Assembly (NCBI RefSeq): GCF_000473205.1
Contig: NZ_AXBF01000004.1
Location: 186,001 to 250,000 of the forward strand
Length of the DNA: 64,000 nucleotides
Direction of reading: 5' to 3'
Source of the DNA: Pseudophaeobacter arcticus DSM 23566
GTDB taxonomy: Bacteria > Pseudomonadota > Alphaproteobacteria > Rhodobacterales > Rhodobacteraceae
In this document: positions 8,087 to 17,140 of the stretch, piece after piece
Layout: each line of letters begins with the position of its first letter
Position numbering within the stretch: the stretch's first letter is position 1
Program-made: the position numbers and the translations under genes
Notes under the pieces: generated by a model
What the model saw: the letters and a program-made list of their open reading frames with translations, nothing else
The model's database searches: none
Told to the model about the DNA's origin: nothing

Positions 8087-9016
8087 CTAGTCCTTGGAAG
8101 ACCAGAGCGGATGTGGCACCGGGTCTTTGCTGCGCAGCAGGTAACGGGCAAAAACTTCGCCATAGCTGCGGTAGTGATAGCCCTGGTTAGACTGCAGATA
8201 CCTATCTCGGTTCTTGCGATACAGCCGTGGCAGCGCATGCCAGGGAACGCCCGGATGCAGGTGATGCACCACGTGCAGATTGTTGTTCAGAAACAGCCAG
8301 GCCAGCGGCCCGCGATCCTCGATCACCACGGTGCGGCTGTGGCAATCCGCATGGGCGCGGTGCTCCAGAAAGGTGCGGATCTTCACCAGCGCCAGCCCGA
8401 TATAGGCCCCAAGACAGAGCGCCCAAATGGGTGTTGGCGTTTTCAGGGTGATCCAGACCACCAGCGCCAGGCCCAGCCCATGCAGCAGCCAATCCCGCAT
8501 CACGGCCCGGTCACCTGCCCGCGCCAGCCGCCAGTCTCCTGCCATAAAACTGATCTGCCCCAAAAGCGGCCCCAGCAGCACCCGGCCCAACAGGGTATTG
8601 TTGATCCGCAGTACTCCCCGCCGCCAGCCAGGCATCTGCGCCCAGATTTCGGGATCCTGAAAATTGCTTTCGGGGTCGTCATAGGGATCTGTCAGCCGCT
8701 CATCGCGGTGATGCGCCAGATGGGTATCGCGAAACCTGCCATAGGGTATGAACAGGGTCAGCGGCAAAAACAGTAGCGCCTCGTTCAGCAGACGATTGCG
8801 AAAGGGATGCCCATGCAACGCTTCGTGAGTGAGTGACGAATGCAGCGCCGCCAATCCACCAAGGCAGAGCACCGTCAGGCCGAGGCTCAGCTCTGGCAGC
8901 AGGATCAATACCAAAAGCCAGAGAGCATAACAGGCCAGGACCAACCCCAGAGTGCCCCACTCGACACCGCGCGGCATTGCCATATGGCAGTCGATATCTT
9001 GTTGCGGATCAGACAT
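8087..9016 (-). CDS. Membrane fatty-acid desaturase family protein
   Basis: 309 residues with the histidine boxes of integral-membrane desaturases: HEALHGH, HLAHHRDE and HVVHHLHPG, set between hydrophobic helices. These bind a di-iron centre that uses O2 to desaturate or hydroxylate lipid-linked substrates. The extra RFRDTH and LEHRAHAD segments resemble the beta-carotene hydroxylase/alkane hydroxylase branch, so the substrate is uncertain. I take the ATG at 9016 (MSDPQQD); an upstream in-frame start at 9079 would lie inside the DUF2061 gene. Overlaps that gene by 8 nt. Confidence 0.8.
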   Translation of the reverse strand: MSDPQQDIDCHMAMPRGVEWGTLGLVLACYALWLLVLILLPELSLGLTVLCLGGLAALHSSLTHEALHGHPFRNRLLNEALLFLPLTLFIPYGRFRDTHLAHHRDERLTDPYDDPESNFQDPEIWAQMPGWRRGVLRINNTLLGRVLLGPLLGQISFMAGDWRLARAGDRAVMRDWLLHGLGLALVVWITLKTPTPIWALCLGAYIGLALVKIRTFLEHRAHADCHSRTVVIEDRGPLAWLFLNNNLHVVHHLHPGVPWHALPRLYRKNRDRYLQSNQGYHYRSYGEVFARYLLRSKDPVPHPLWSSKD

Positions 9017-9302
9017 GGGCCTGAGCTGCGACCTGAGCTGCGACCTGGCCACCAACTTGGCCTCTGATCGCCCCCCCACCGCCGCTGTGATCCTCGACCT
9101 CGCTGTGACGTCCCCAGTTGATCCGGGTCCAAACCCGCTCGTAGATCACATAGCAGCCAAACCCCAGCGCGGTATTGATCAACGCCATGGTACCGCCCAG
9201 GCTGGCAGAGCCCGTCGCCAGAAATCCAACCAGTGCCATGGAGGCCAGACCAATTGCGTTCCAGACCAAAGCCTTCACAAGGGATCGCTTGCCTGTTTCC
9301 AT
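9009..9302 (-). CDS. DUF2061 small membrane protein
   Basis: 97 residues. The motif KALVWNAIGLASMALVGFLATG with ALGFGCYVIYERVWTRINWG is the DUF2061 pattern: two membrane helices, function unknown. The ATG at 9302 has AGGAG upstream and replaces a TTG at 9335. The C-terminal tail (GQVGGQVAAQVAAQ) is encoded by a 12-nt tandem repeat and overlaps the start of the desaturase gene. Confidence 0.75.
   Translation of the reverse strand: METGKRSLVKALVWNAIGLASMALVGFLATGSASLGGTMALINTALGFGCYVIYERVWTRINWGRHSEVEDHSGGGGAIRGQVGGQVAAQVAAQAHV
9021..9056 (-). repeat. 12-nt tandem repeat at the DUF2061/desaturase junction
   Basis: CTGAGCTGCGAC occurs twice in perfect tandem (plus strand 9021-9044), followed by a degenerate third unit. 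It encodes the QVAAQVAA-like tail of the DUF2061 protein and ends five bases upstream of the desaturase start codon. Confidence 0.75.
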
Positions 9303-9412
9303 CTGGCTGTTGCTCCTACTGATGCCGTTGGACAACTAGTAGGACGATAAAGCTCTGTGTATAATTCTGAATATGGTTAACTTTTCTCAGCATTGCTGAT
9401 ATTTGTAACGAC

Positions 9413-10276
9413 ATGCCGCAAAAAATTGACAAACGCCTCCGCGCCGAACAGTTCCGCAGCCGTCTCATTCGCGCCCTCAGTGAAAGCGGGCTGAGCCAAA
9501 GCGCCCTGGCGCGGGGCACCGGCGTTGATCGCTCCACCATATCGCAGCTACTGAATGATGAGGGCGCGCGCCTGCCCAATGCCCATGTTGTCGGCGCCTG
9601 CGCCTCTGTGCTCGGCGTCTCTGCGGACTGGCTGTTGTCGCTCTCGGATCGGCCCGAAAGTGCGGCAGAGCTGATGGCCGCCAGCCTGTCATTAAGCGAG
9701 GCCCCCCGGGCGCTGGTGGATCAGCGGATCTTTGACTGGCACCGCGAGGCGGCCGGCTACAAAATCCGCCATGTGCCTGCGGCGCTGCCCGATATGCTCA
9801 AGACCCGGGCGCTGTTGGAGTGGGAATATGCGCCACATCTGGGGCGTACCGCGGATCAGGCCATTGGCGCCTCCGAGGACCGCCTGTCCTGGATGCGTCA
9901 GTCGCAGTCCGATTACGAGATCGCCATGCCAATCTACGAGCTTGAGAGCTTTGCCCATGCCACCGGCTATTATGCCGGGTTGCCGCTACAGATCCGGCTG
10001 GAACAGCTGGACCAGTTCGAACGCCTCACCACCCAGCTTTACCCGCGGCTGCGGATTTACCTGTTTGATGCCAAACGGTTGTTTTCCTCGCCGCTGACCC
10101 TCTTTGGCCCCCTGCTCTGCGTGCTCTACGGCGGCAGCCACTATATCGCCTTTCGCGACCGCGACAGGATCGAGGCCTTTACCGGCCATTTTGATCAGCT
10201 GATCCGCGAAGCCGATATTACCGCGCGGCAGGTCTCTGGTCGCATGCGCGCCCTGCGGGCGGCAATCAGCGGCTGA
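9413..10276 (+). CDS. XRE-family helix-turn-helix regulator
   Basis: 287 residues. The N-terminal domain has a clear HTH (LSQSALARGTGVDRSTISQLLN, about residues 29-50 with flanking helices). The C-terminal 200 residues resemble no enzyme I know but contain conserved-looking aromatic segments (YELESFAHATGYYAG, LRIYLFDAKRLFSSP) and may be a sensor domain. It is divergent from the DUF2061/desaturase/EamA operon across a 110-nt region and may control it. No strong Shine-Dalgarno is seen. Confidence 0.8.
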   Translation: MPQKIDKRLRAEQFRSRLIRALSESGLSQSALARGTGVDRSTISQLLNDEGARLPNAHVVGACASVLGVSADWLLSLSDRPESAAELMAASLSLSEAPRALVDQRIFDWHREAAGYKIRHVPAALPDMLKTRALLEWEYAPHLGRTADQAIGASEDRLSWMRQSQSDYEIAMPIYELESFAHATGYYAGLPLQIRLEQLDQFERLTTQLYPRLRIYLFDAKRLFSSPLTLFGPLLCVLYGGSHYIAFRDRDRIEAFTGHFDQLIREADITARQVSGRMRALRAAISG

Positions 10277-10351
10277 ACCCCTTGCGGCGCCCCGCGCGCT
10301 TTGCCTTCTGCAGTGGGCCAGTTTCCGGCGTCAGGCGCGCGCCAGCGCGCC

Positions 10352-10389
10352 GCTCAGGCTCAAGCCGTGGCAACGGTTTGAGCCTGAGC
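10352..10389. terminator. Strong hairpin between convergent genes
   Basis: GCTCAGGCTCAA..CCG pairs with CGG.TTGAGCCTGAGC around a six-base loop. It lies between the convergent XRE and SDR genes. Neither strand has a classical T-run immediately after the stem, so bidirectional termination is inferred from position and stability. Confidence 0.5.
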
Positions 10390-10404
10390 AGAAAAACACT
10401 CCGC

Positions 10405-11175
10405 TTACACTTTGGGATCCGGGTTTTCCGTATGACCATCCACGGCAATCACCTGACCCGAGACCAGCCGCGCCGCATCCGAGCCCAGGAAAACCGCCAT
10501 ATTGGCAATATCCGTCGCCGCGACAAAACTCCGCATCGAAGTCCCCGACGCATAGCCATCATAGACCTGATCGCGGGTCATACCCTTGGCGGCGGCTTCG
10601 CGGTCCAGAACCCCCTCCATGCGCGGGCCTTCGACAGCGCCGGGACAGATCACATTGGCGCGGATGCCAAAGGGTCCCAGTTCCATCGCCAGGGTTTTGG
10701 TCAGCCCGATCATGGCCCACTTGGCTGCCGCATAGGGGGCCCGGTTTGGATAGCCATACTGCCCGGCGGTTGAAGAGGTCACAATGATCGACCCTGACCT
10801 GGCCGCCTTCATCATCGGGGTGGCGTATTTGGCCGCCAGAAAGGCGCCCTCCAGATTGACGCTGACACAGGCGCGCCAATCCGCCAATGCAACCTCTTCG
10901 ACCAGGGCCGTTGGCCCGGCAATGCCGGCATTGGCGCAGAGCACATCCAGGCCACCCCAGACCGCGGCAATCTCGGCAAACAGCGCCTGCACCGAGGCTT
11001 CATCTGCCGCATTAGTGACACTGCCGCGCCACCCCGCAGGCAGGTTGGCCACCGTGTCGGGATTAAGGTCCGTGATCCAGACCTCAAACCCCACTGCGGC
11101 AAAGCCTTCTGCCATGGCACGGCCGATGCCGGATCCGCCACCGGTGATCAGAACCCGGCGTGACCCGACACTCAC
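10405..11175 (-). CDS. SDR-family NAD(P)-dependent oxidoreductase
   Basis: 256 residues with the Rossmann motif TGGGSGIG (residues 11-18), NAG (LCANAGIAG), the catalytic Ser (VTSSTAGQYG) and YxxxK (YAAAKWAMIG). A cytosolic dehydrogenase. Its ATG overlaps the stop of the carnitine dehydrogenase/thioesterase gene by 4 nt, so the two are translationally coupled. Its role in carnitine use is inferred: it may handle a side product such as acetoacetate/3-hydroxybutyrate or another hydroxy compound. Confidence 0.83.
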   Translation of the reverse strand: MSVGSRRVLITGGGSGIGRAMAEGFAAVGFEVWITDLNPDTVANLPAGWRGSVTNAADEASVQALFAEIAAVWGGLDVLCANAGIAGPTALVEEVALADWRACVSVNLEGAFLAAKYATPMMKAARSGSIIVTSSTAGQYGYPNRAPYAAAKWAMIGLTKTLAMELGPFGIRANVICPGAVEGPRMEGVLDREAAAKGMTRDQVYDGYASGTSMRSFVAATDIANMAVFLGSDAARLVSGQVIAVDGHTENPDPKV

Positions 11176-12647
11176 CGAGGCGCCCCGATGGCGCGGCCCA
11201 GCCCTTCGGGCGCTGCAAGCGCCGCATGCGCCGCCGCCAGCTTCACCAGATTGGCCTCGATATGGGCCGCAGGCGGTGCCGAGCGACGGGTTTTCAGATC
11301 CACATGCAGCAACATATGCTCGCCAGTGGCCAGCAGCCGGTCGCCTTCATACATTTCGTGCCAGAGATGCATCTTCTTGCCCGCGCCCATGATCACCCGG
11401 GTTTTAATCTCAATCGAATGGCCCGCATGCACCTCATCGATGTGGCGGATATGGGTTTCGGCGGTGAAATAGCTGCCACCCTTGGCGATATATTCGGCAT
11501 CGCAGCCAATGATTGCCATCAGCCGGTCGGTAGACTGCGCAAAGGCATCCAGATAGCGGCTCTCGGTCATATGGCCGTTATAATCCGTCCAATCCAGCGG
11601 CACCACGCGGCTTTGGGTCAGCACCGGCTGGCTGAGATCAGCAATGTCATCAATGGAATTGACCAGCCCGGCTTCACCTTCCAGGCTCTTGTCGTGGGCG
11701 TTTTGCAGCGCCCCCGTGCCCCAGTCATTGGCCCCAAGTGCGCGCATCATGCCCACCAGGTTGTCATCGCGAATGCGCTCCATCTCGCGGATCGACATGT
11801 GGCCCGACTGCGCGTCCGACTGGCCTGCGATCAGATCCACCAGCTCATCGGTGAACTCTGGCACATCCATCAGTTTGGTCCAGGGGGAGGTCAGGCAGGG
11901 GCCAAACTGCGCCATGAAATGCTTCATGCCAGCTTCGCCACCGGCAACCCGGTAGGTGTCAAACAGCCCCATCTGTGCCCAGCGGATGCCAAAGCCATAG
12001 CGGATGGCGTTGTCGATCTCCTCGGTGGTGGCGATGCCGTCCTTGACCAGCCACAGTGCCTCGCGCCAGACCGCCTCGAGGAAACGATCCGCCACATGGG
12101 CGTCGATCTCTTTCTTCAGATGCAGCGGGTACATCCCAATGGAGGAGATGACCTCCTTGGCCCGCGCGATCACCAGCTGCGAATTGGCAGTAGTGGTGAC
12201 CACTTCGGCCAGCGGCAGCAGGTAGACCGGGTTAAAGGGATGCGCCACCACGATCTGGCCACCATTGCCACGCCCCTTTTGCAGCTCGGAGGGTTTGAAC
12301 CCCGAGGTGGAGGAGCCGATCACCGCATCCGCGTCGCAGTGCTTTTCCAGCTCTGCATAGACCTTCTGCTTCAGATCCAGCCGCTCTGGTACGCTTTCCT
12401 GGATCCAATCCGCGCCAGACACCGCTTCGGCCAGAGTCGCATGAAAGCTGAGGCCGCCTTCAGCTGGCAGGGTCACATTGCCCAGCCCCGGCAAGGAGCG
12501 GCGCGCATTGTCCAGCACTTCGCCAATCTTGCGCTCGGCCTCGGGGTCCGGGTCAAAGACCCGCACATCCCAGCCATTGAGCAAGAACCGCGCGGCCCAG
12601 CCGCCGCCAATTACACCACCACCGATGATTGCTGCTATTTTGGTCAT
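11172..12647 (-). CDS. Fused L-carnitine 3-dehydrogenase / betainyl-CoA thioesterase
   Basis: 491 residues. Residues 1-320 are a 3-hydroxyacyl-CoA-dehydrogenase-type fold: GGGVIGGGWAARF (NAD site), SSTSGFKPSEL, HPFNPVYLLPLAEVV. Residues about 340-470 form a hotdog thioesterase (VPLDWTDYNGHMTESRYLDAF). This is the architecture of carnitine dehydrogenase joined to the thioesterase that releases glycine betaine from betainyl-CoA, equivalent to CdhA plus CdhB of Pseudomonas. With the BKACE gene nearby it gives carnitine to 3-dehydrocarnitine to betainyl-CoA to betaine. The start has AGGAAAA upstream. Confidence 0.88.
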   Translation of the reverse strand: MTKIAAIIGGGVIGGGWAARFLLNGWDVRVFDPDPEAERKIGEVLDNARRSLPGLGNVTLPAEGGLSFHATLAEAVSGADWIQESVPERLDLKQKVYAELEKHCDADAVIGSSTSGFKPSELQKGRGNGGQIVVAHPFNPVYLLPLAEVVTTTANSQLVIARAKEVISSIGMYPLHLKKEIDAHVADRFLEAVWREALWLVKDGIATTEEIDNAIRYGFGIRWAQMGLFDTYRVAGGEAGMKHFMAQFGPCLTSPWTKLMDVPEFTDELVDLIAGQSDAQSGHMSIREMERIRDDNLVGMMRALGANDWGTGALQNAHDKSLEGEAGLVNSIDDIADLSQPVLTQSRVVPLDWTDYNGHMTESRYLDAFAQSTDRLMAIIGCDAEYIAKGGSYFTAETHIRHIDEVHAGHSIEIKTRVIMGAGKKMHLWHEMYEGDRLLATGEHMLLHVDLKTRRSAPPAAHIEANLVKLAAAHAALAAPEGLGRAIGAPR

Positions 12648-12687
12648 TTGATTTTCCTATTTAACGCCTCAAGCGTCATCTAACCCT

Positions 12688-13025
12688 CTAGTCAGGGCAC
12701 AAAACTACTAGCCGCTCACCCTTTTCAAGCACCGGCTCACAAATCCAGGCATTTACAACGGGCGCACAGGTACCGGTCTCGGCCAAGCAAGATCCCGCTT
12801 CACACTGGCTGCCATCCGTACACATTTGCCCGGCATCAACAGCCGCTCGCTTTGGCATCTGGCAAAACGTTTTCTGCGCATAGATGCCTGTCCGTGCAAA
12901 CTCTCCACCCTTGGCTGTGCACTCTTTGGCCATTGCCCGCTCTTCTTTGGTTCGAGGCCCCCGTTCGTGCGCGGATTGGCATGCCGCCAAGAAAAAAGCA
13001 TCGCTCCGGAAATAAAATAGCGCAT
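12688..13025 (-). pseudogene. Cys-rich lipoprotein gene with a one-base frameshift in a T6 tract
   Basis: From the ATG at 13025 (AAAAAGGAAC upstream) the frame reads MRYFISGAMLF, then leaves its natural frame at a six-T tract (A6 at 12992-12997 on the plus strand). One more T would give MRYFISGAMLFFLAAC, a complete lipoprotein signal with lipobox LAAC, continuing into the 100-residue open frame that ends at 12688. That frame has seven further cysteines (CTAKGGEF, TFCQMPKR, MCTDGSQCEAGSC, TGTC, WICEP, VLCPD). It may be a true inactivation, a phase-variable gene or a sequencing error. Confidence 0.7.
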
Positions 13026-13085
13026 CAAAAGTTCCTTTTTTTGAAACAATGTTGAGACGCTATTCCCTTTGCTGCCTTTGTCAAT

Positions 13086-14000
13086 TCAGCCTTTAGGTGC
13101 CCGCTTCACCAGCCCCAGTTGCTCGCGCACCTCTGCCGGTCCCATCAGCTTGCCGCCCATGTTTTCAATGATGCTGCCTGCGCGCTCTACCAGCTGGTAG
13201 TTCTCGGCCAGCACGCCCTTGTCGAGCCAGAGGTTGTCTTCCAACCCAACCCGCACATTGCCGCCCGCCAGGATCGCCGCTGCCACATAGGCCATCTGAT
13301 CCCGCCCCAGGGAAAACGCCGACCAGTTCCAGCTCTCTGGTATATTGTTGACCATGGCCATGAATGTGTTCAGATCATTGGGCGCGCCCCATGGCACCCC
13401 CATGCAGAGCTGCACCAGCGCGGGGCTTTGCAGGATGCCTTCTTTCTCCAGCTCTTTGGCAAACCACAGATGGCCGGTGTCAAAGGCTTCGATCTCGGGC
13501 TTTACACCCAGATCCGCCATCATCTGCCCCATGGCCCGCAGCATGCCCGGGGTGTTGGTCATCACGTAATCCGCCTCGGCAAAGTTCATGGTGCCGCAGT
13601 CCAGGGTGCAGATCTCGGGCAGACAGTCAGCGATATGCGCCATCCGGGCGGTGGCGCCAATCATGTCGGTGCCAGCCGCATTGACCGGCAGCGGGTTTTC
13701 AACATCACCAAAGACCATATCACCGCCCATGCCAGCGGTCAGGTTCAACACCACATCGGTGTCGCTGTCACGAATGCGGTCGGTGACTTCGCGGTAGAGC
13801 CCCAGATCGCGCGAGGGCACCCCGGTCTCGGGATCGCGCACATGGCAATGCACCACAGCCGCGCCGGCCTTGGCCGCGGCAATGGCGCTGTCGGCGATTT
13901 GCGCAGGCGAACGCGGCACATGAGGGCTGCGATCCTGGCTGCTGCCAGAGCCGGTCACGGCGCAGGTGATAAAGACGTTTTTGTTCATATTCAGAGGCAT
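13086..14000 (-). CDS. cdhC: BKACE enzyme, probable 3-dehydrocarnitine:acetyl-CoA trimethylamine transferase
   Basis: 304 residues of the beta-keto acid cleavage (Kce/DUF849) family: FITCAVTGSG at the N-terminus, the zinc-binding VVHCHVRDP motif, LNLTAGMGG and a C-terminal NVRVGLEDNLWL. The family joins a beta-keto acid with acetyl-CoA to release acetoacetate and a CoA ester. Next to carnitine dehydrogenase and a betainyl-CoA thioesterase, the likely substrate is 3-dehydrocarnitine. GGGG precedes the ATG. The substrate rests on context. Confidence 0.85.
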   Translation of the reverse strand: MPLNMNKNVFITCAVTGSGSSQDRSPHVPRSPAQIADSAIAAAKAGAAVVHCHVRDPETGVPSRDLGLYREVTDRIRDSDTDVVLNLTAGMGGDMVFGDVENPLPVNAAGTDMIGATARMAHIADCLPEICTLDCGTMNFAEADYVMTNTPGMLRAMGQMMADLGVKPEIEAFDTGHLWFAKELEKEGILQSPALVQLCMGVPWGAPNDLNTFMAMVNNIPESWNWSAFSLGRDQMAYVAAAILAGGNVRVGLEDNLWLDKGVLAENYQLVERAGSIIENMGGKLMGPAEVREQLGLVKRAPKG

Positions 14001-14133
14001 TTTGGTTTTCCCCGCAATGTACAGGGTTGTGCCTAGAGTTATCCCCAGGCTCTTCCCCAGATTCCTATTTGCTTCGAAGCCTACTGTGCCTCAGCCTTTG
14101 CGCAGACAGTTCACATTAAGCGAATCGAAGTTG

Positions 14134-15171
14134 ATGAAATCCGCAAAAAACATCCTGCAACCCGAACATCGCCCGCTGAAAACAGCGGTGCTGGTGCTTG
14201 ATGAATGCAACACGCTCTCTTTTGCGGCCGCCGTTGATCCGATGCGCGCCGCCAACCGGCTGGCCGGGCGCTGCGTCTTTGACTGGGACTATGTCAGCGC
14301 CACAGAGGAACAGCCAATGCTGACCAGTGGCCTGCATGTGCCCGGCTTTCCGCTGGCCCGGCTGGAAGACTGCGAGCTGTTGATTGTCGTGGCCGGCTTC
14401 CAACTGGCCCGGCAAGCCACCCCCAGCCTGCTCGCCGGCCTGCGCCGCATTGCGGCCAAGGGCACCACCATTGCCGGCATTGACGGCGGTCCCTGGCTGA
14501 TGGCCGAGGCAGGCCTGCTGCAGGGGCATCCCGCCACCACCCACTGGGAGGATCTGGAGAATTTTGCCACCCGCTTCCCCGAGGTGGACTGCCGCAATGA
14601 TCGTTTCACCGTCTCGGACGAGCGCCTGACATCCGGTGGCGCCACCCCGGCAATTGAAATGATGTTGCATATCATCAGTTGCCGTCATGGCGCTGGCTTT
14701 GCCGCCCGCGTGGCCGGCCTGTTCCTCTATGATGGCCCCGCAGTCCCCTCCCGGCCGCAAAGCCGTCTTGGCGGGCACAAGCACAACGCCCTGACAGCCA
14801 AGGCAAATGCCCTGATGGAGGCCGCCCTGGACGAGCCCCTGACCCTGACCACAATTGCCGAACGTCTGGGCACCAGCCCGCGCAGCCTGCAACAGCAGTT
14901 CCGCCTGCGTCTGGGCACCACGCCGCAGGACCACTACCTGCATCTGCGCCTGGCCGAGGCCCGCCGCCTGGTCAGCGACACCGATCTGTCGCTGATGGAG
15001 GTGGCGCTGGCCACCGGCTTTACCTCGCCCTCCAGCTTTGCCCGCGCCTTTCGCGTGGCCCATGGCACCTCCGCACGGGAGCTGCGCCAAATGCGCAATA
15101 CGCCAGAAAAGGCCAATTTTGGCGCGGCAGGTCAATCTCGCCCCGAAATGCCCCGCCCCACCACACATTAA
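14134..15171 (+). CDS. GlxA/CdhR-type AraC-family regulator
   Basis: 345 residues: an N-terminal class-I glutamine-amidotransferase-like domain (LVLDECNTLSFAAAVDPMRAANRL; GIDGGPWLMAEAGLL) and a C-terminal AraC double HTH (TLTTIAERLGTSPRSLQQQFR, SLMEVALATGFTSPSSFARAFR). It matches CdhR, the activator of carnitine dehydrogenase genes in Pseudomonas, and is divergent from the BKACE gene across 133 nt, which must hold both promoters. I take the ATG at 14134; the frame extends to 13966 but that part is antisense to the BKACE start. Confidence 0.85.
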   Translation: MKSAKNILQPEHRPLKTAVLVLDECNTLSFAAAVDPMRAANRLAGRCVFDWDYVSATEEQPMLTSGLHVPGFPLARLEDCELLIVVAGFQLARQATPSLLAGLRRIAAKGTTIAGIDGGPWLMAEAGLLQGHPATTHWEDLENFATRFPEVDCRNDRFTVSDERLTSGGATPAIEMMLHIISCRHGAGFAARVAGLFLYDGPAVPSRPQSRLGGHKHNALTAKANALMEAALDEPLTLTTIAERLGTSPRSLQQQFRLRLGTTPQDHYLHLRLAEARRLVSDTDLSLMEVALATGFTSPSSFARAFRVAHGTSARELRQMRNTPEKANFGAAGQSRPEMPRPTTH

Positions 15172-15417
15172 CCTTCCCCCCACAGCCCCCACAGGCTCCG
15201 GGTCAAGGGCCGCCGCGCGGCCCTGCGCAGCAGGGTTTACCCTTGAGGCGGATCCTGTGGGTAAGAAACTGGCCATGGCCCTTGTGGGGCACAGCTGCCC
15301 CTCAAGGGCATCTCAGCAGGGTCTTTCTGTTGCGCCGCGCACAGCGCGGCGCCGGGCCCAACTGCAAAGAGGCATTTTAATGCCTCTGGCGCAGGCGGGA
15401 GCGCCCCCCTTCCCGGA
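15172..15417. other. Hairpin-rich spacer between convergent genes
   Basis: No gene is seen. The stretch holds two inverted repeats: GCGCCGCGC-aca-GCGCGGCGC at 15332-15352 and AGAGGCATT-tt-AATGCCTCT at 15368-15387. They separate the CdhR-like gene (plus) from the aldo/keto reductase (minus) and may stop transcription from both sides; neither has a clear T-run. Confidence 0.45.
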
Positions 15418-16461
15418 TCAATAGGGCATCGGATGGGCGCGGTGGGCCAGATTGATCTCCTCCAGCACCTCTGCCGACAGCTCCAGCTCCACCGATTTCA
15501 ACGCATGTTCCAGCTGTACCTGCGTCGTGGCGCCAAAGATGGCGCTGGCCATAAAGGGTCGTGTGCGACACCAGGCCAGCGCCATATGCACCGGATCCAG
15601 CCCATGCCGCGCGGCGATGTCCAGATAGGCCGCAACCGCATCGTAGACCCGTGGCGAATGCCGCCCGCCCAGCTCTGGCACGATGGATTTGCGTGATCCT
15701 TCCGGCACCGCCCCCTCTTGATACTTGCCCGTCAACAACCCGGTGCCCAGCGGTGAAAAGGCCAACAGCCCCACATCCTCGTTGACGCTCAGCTCCGCCA
15801 GATCGGTGTCATACATCCGGCAGATCAGCGAATACTCATTCTGGATCGAGGCCACCCTTGGCCCCAGCCCCTCCTCAGAAAGGCGCAGCCACTGCGCCGT
15901 GCCCCAGGCGCTTTCATTGCTCAGACCAAAGGCGCGAATATTGCCTTTGTCGACCTGCCCCTGCAGCGCCTCCAGACAGTCGCGCATATTGTCCAGGGTC
16001 TCTTCGCGGTTCTGGGTCGAGGGATCAAAACTCCAGTTCTTGCGGAACATGTAGCTGCCCCGGTTGGGCCAGTGAAACTGGTAAAGATCAATATAATCCG
16101 TCTGCAGCCGCTTCAGGGATCCCTCAACGGTGCTGACGATGGTTTTGGACGAGATCGGCGCCCCGTCCCGCACCGCCGCCAGACCTTCGCCAGAATGTTT
16201 GGTGGCCAGAATATAGTCGCCCCGGCGTCCGGTCTTTTGGTGCCAGGAGCCCAGGATCTCTTCGCTGCGCCCGGTGGTTTCGGCCCGCACCGGATTGACC
16301 GGGTACATCTCGGCGGTGTCGATAAAGTTCACCCCTGCTGCCAGGGCATACTCGATCTGGGTATGGGCCTCAGCTTCCGGGGTCTGAGTACCAAAGGTCA
16401 TGGTGCCCAGGCACAGCTCCGACACCTGCATCCCGGTGCGTCCCAAGGGGTTCATCTTCAT
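15418..16461 (-). CDS. Aldo/keto reductase
   Basis: 347 residues of the AKR (beta/alpha)8 family: MNPLGRTGMQVSELCLGTMTFG at the start, NFIDTAEMYP (catalytic Asp and Tyr), LATKH (Lys) and YQFHWP (His). It is an NADPH-dependent cytosolic reductase of the YghZ/Tas-like group acting on an unknown carbonyl. The ATG at 16461 is preceded by AAGGAACGCGCG, which favours it over the in-frame ATG at 16476. Confidence 0.85.
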   Translation of the reverse strand: MKMNPLGRTGMQVSELCLGTMTFGTQTPEAEAHTQIEYALAAGVNFIDTAEMYPVNPVRAETTGRSEEILGSWHQKTGRRGDYILATKHSGEGLAAVRDGAPISSKTIVSTVEGSLKRLQTDYIDLYQFHWPNRGSYMFRKNWSFDPSTQNREETLDNMRDCLEALQGQVDKGNIRAFGLSNESAWGTAQWLRLSEEGLGPRVASIQNEYSLICRMYDTDLAELSVNEDVGLLAFSPLGTGLLTGKYQEGAVPEGSRKSIVPELGGRHSPRVYDAVAAYLDIAARHGLDPVHMALAWCRTRPFMASAIFGATTQVQLEHALKSVELELSAEVLEEINLAHRAHPMPY

Positions 16462-16702
16462 CGCGCGTTCCTTCATTTCACAGCTGATATTTCAGGGCAT
16501 CCCACAGGCCAGGCTGTCTGCCCTGTTCTTCATCTGCCCCATGTGCTGCCCGCGACCTTAGCGCCCTCCAATCTGGGTGCAAGTTCACACCAGACCATTT
16601 TGCACCGGTGCGCCCCAGGCCATCTTGCGCTTGCCTGCACAATGGGAGAGCTTACCCGCAAGCGTGATCACCGCTGCAATATCAAGGGAGTGCACTTAAT
16701 AG

Positions 16703-17104
16703 ATGGCACAGAACATCACCAAGGGCGTCAAGGCCCTGCTGGCCGAGGCCAATGAAACTGTCTCCACCATGTCCATCGACGAAGCAAAAGAAAAGGCGCA
16801 GGATCCCGCCTATGTCTTTGTCGACCTGCGTGACATCCGCGAGTTGCAGCGCTCCGGCCTGATCCCCGGCGCCTTCTCCTGTCCACGCGGCATGCTGGAG
16901 TTCTGGATTGATCCCGACAGCCCCTATCACAAACCGGTGTTTAATCAGGATAAGACCTATGTCTTTTACTGCGCCAGCGCCTGGCGGTCGGCCCTGAGTG
17001 CCAAAATCGCCATGGAGATGGGGCTGAAGCCGGTGATGCATCTTGAAGGCGGCTTTACCGCCTGGGAGAACGCGGGCGGCGCCATCGTGCCGCAGACAAC
17101 CTGA
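16703..17104 (+). CDS. Rhodanese-like sulfurtransferase domain protein
   Basis: 133 residues, a single rhodanese domain: VFVDLRDIRELQRSGLIPGA, then YCASAWRSALSA with the active-site Cys at about residue 92, and LEGGFTAW. It likely carries persulfide or senses redox in the cytosol. No signal peptide. GGGAG lies 13 nt before the ATG. The following YceI gene is on the same strand after a 225-nt spacer. Confidence 0.85.
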   Translation: MAQNITKGVKALLAEANETVSTMSIDEAKEKAQDPAYVFVDLRDIRELQRSGLIPGAFSCPRGMLEFWIDPDSPYHKPVFNQDKTYVFYCASAWRSALSAKIAMEMGLKPVMHLEGGFTAWENAGGAIVPQTT

Positions 17105-17140
17105 CATCCGAGCCATCCCGGCTCTTACCTCTCCCGCGCG

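Noticed and set aside
7610..8776. 388-codon open frame on the plus strand
   Set aside because: It covers the EamA and desaturase genes in antisense; the His boxes of the desaturase decide the strand.
11160..12683. 507-codon open frame on the plus strand
   Set aside because: It is antisense to the carnitine dehydrogenase/thioesterase gene and has no recognisable motif.
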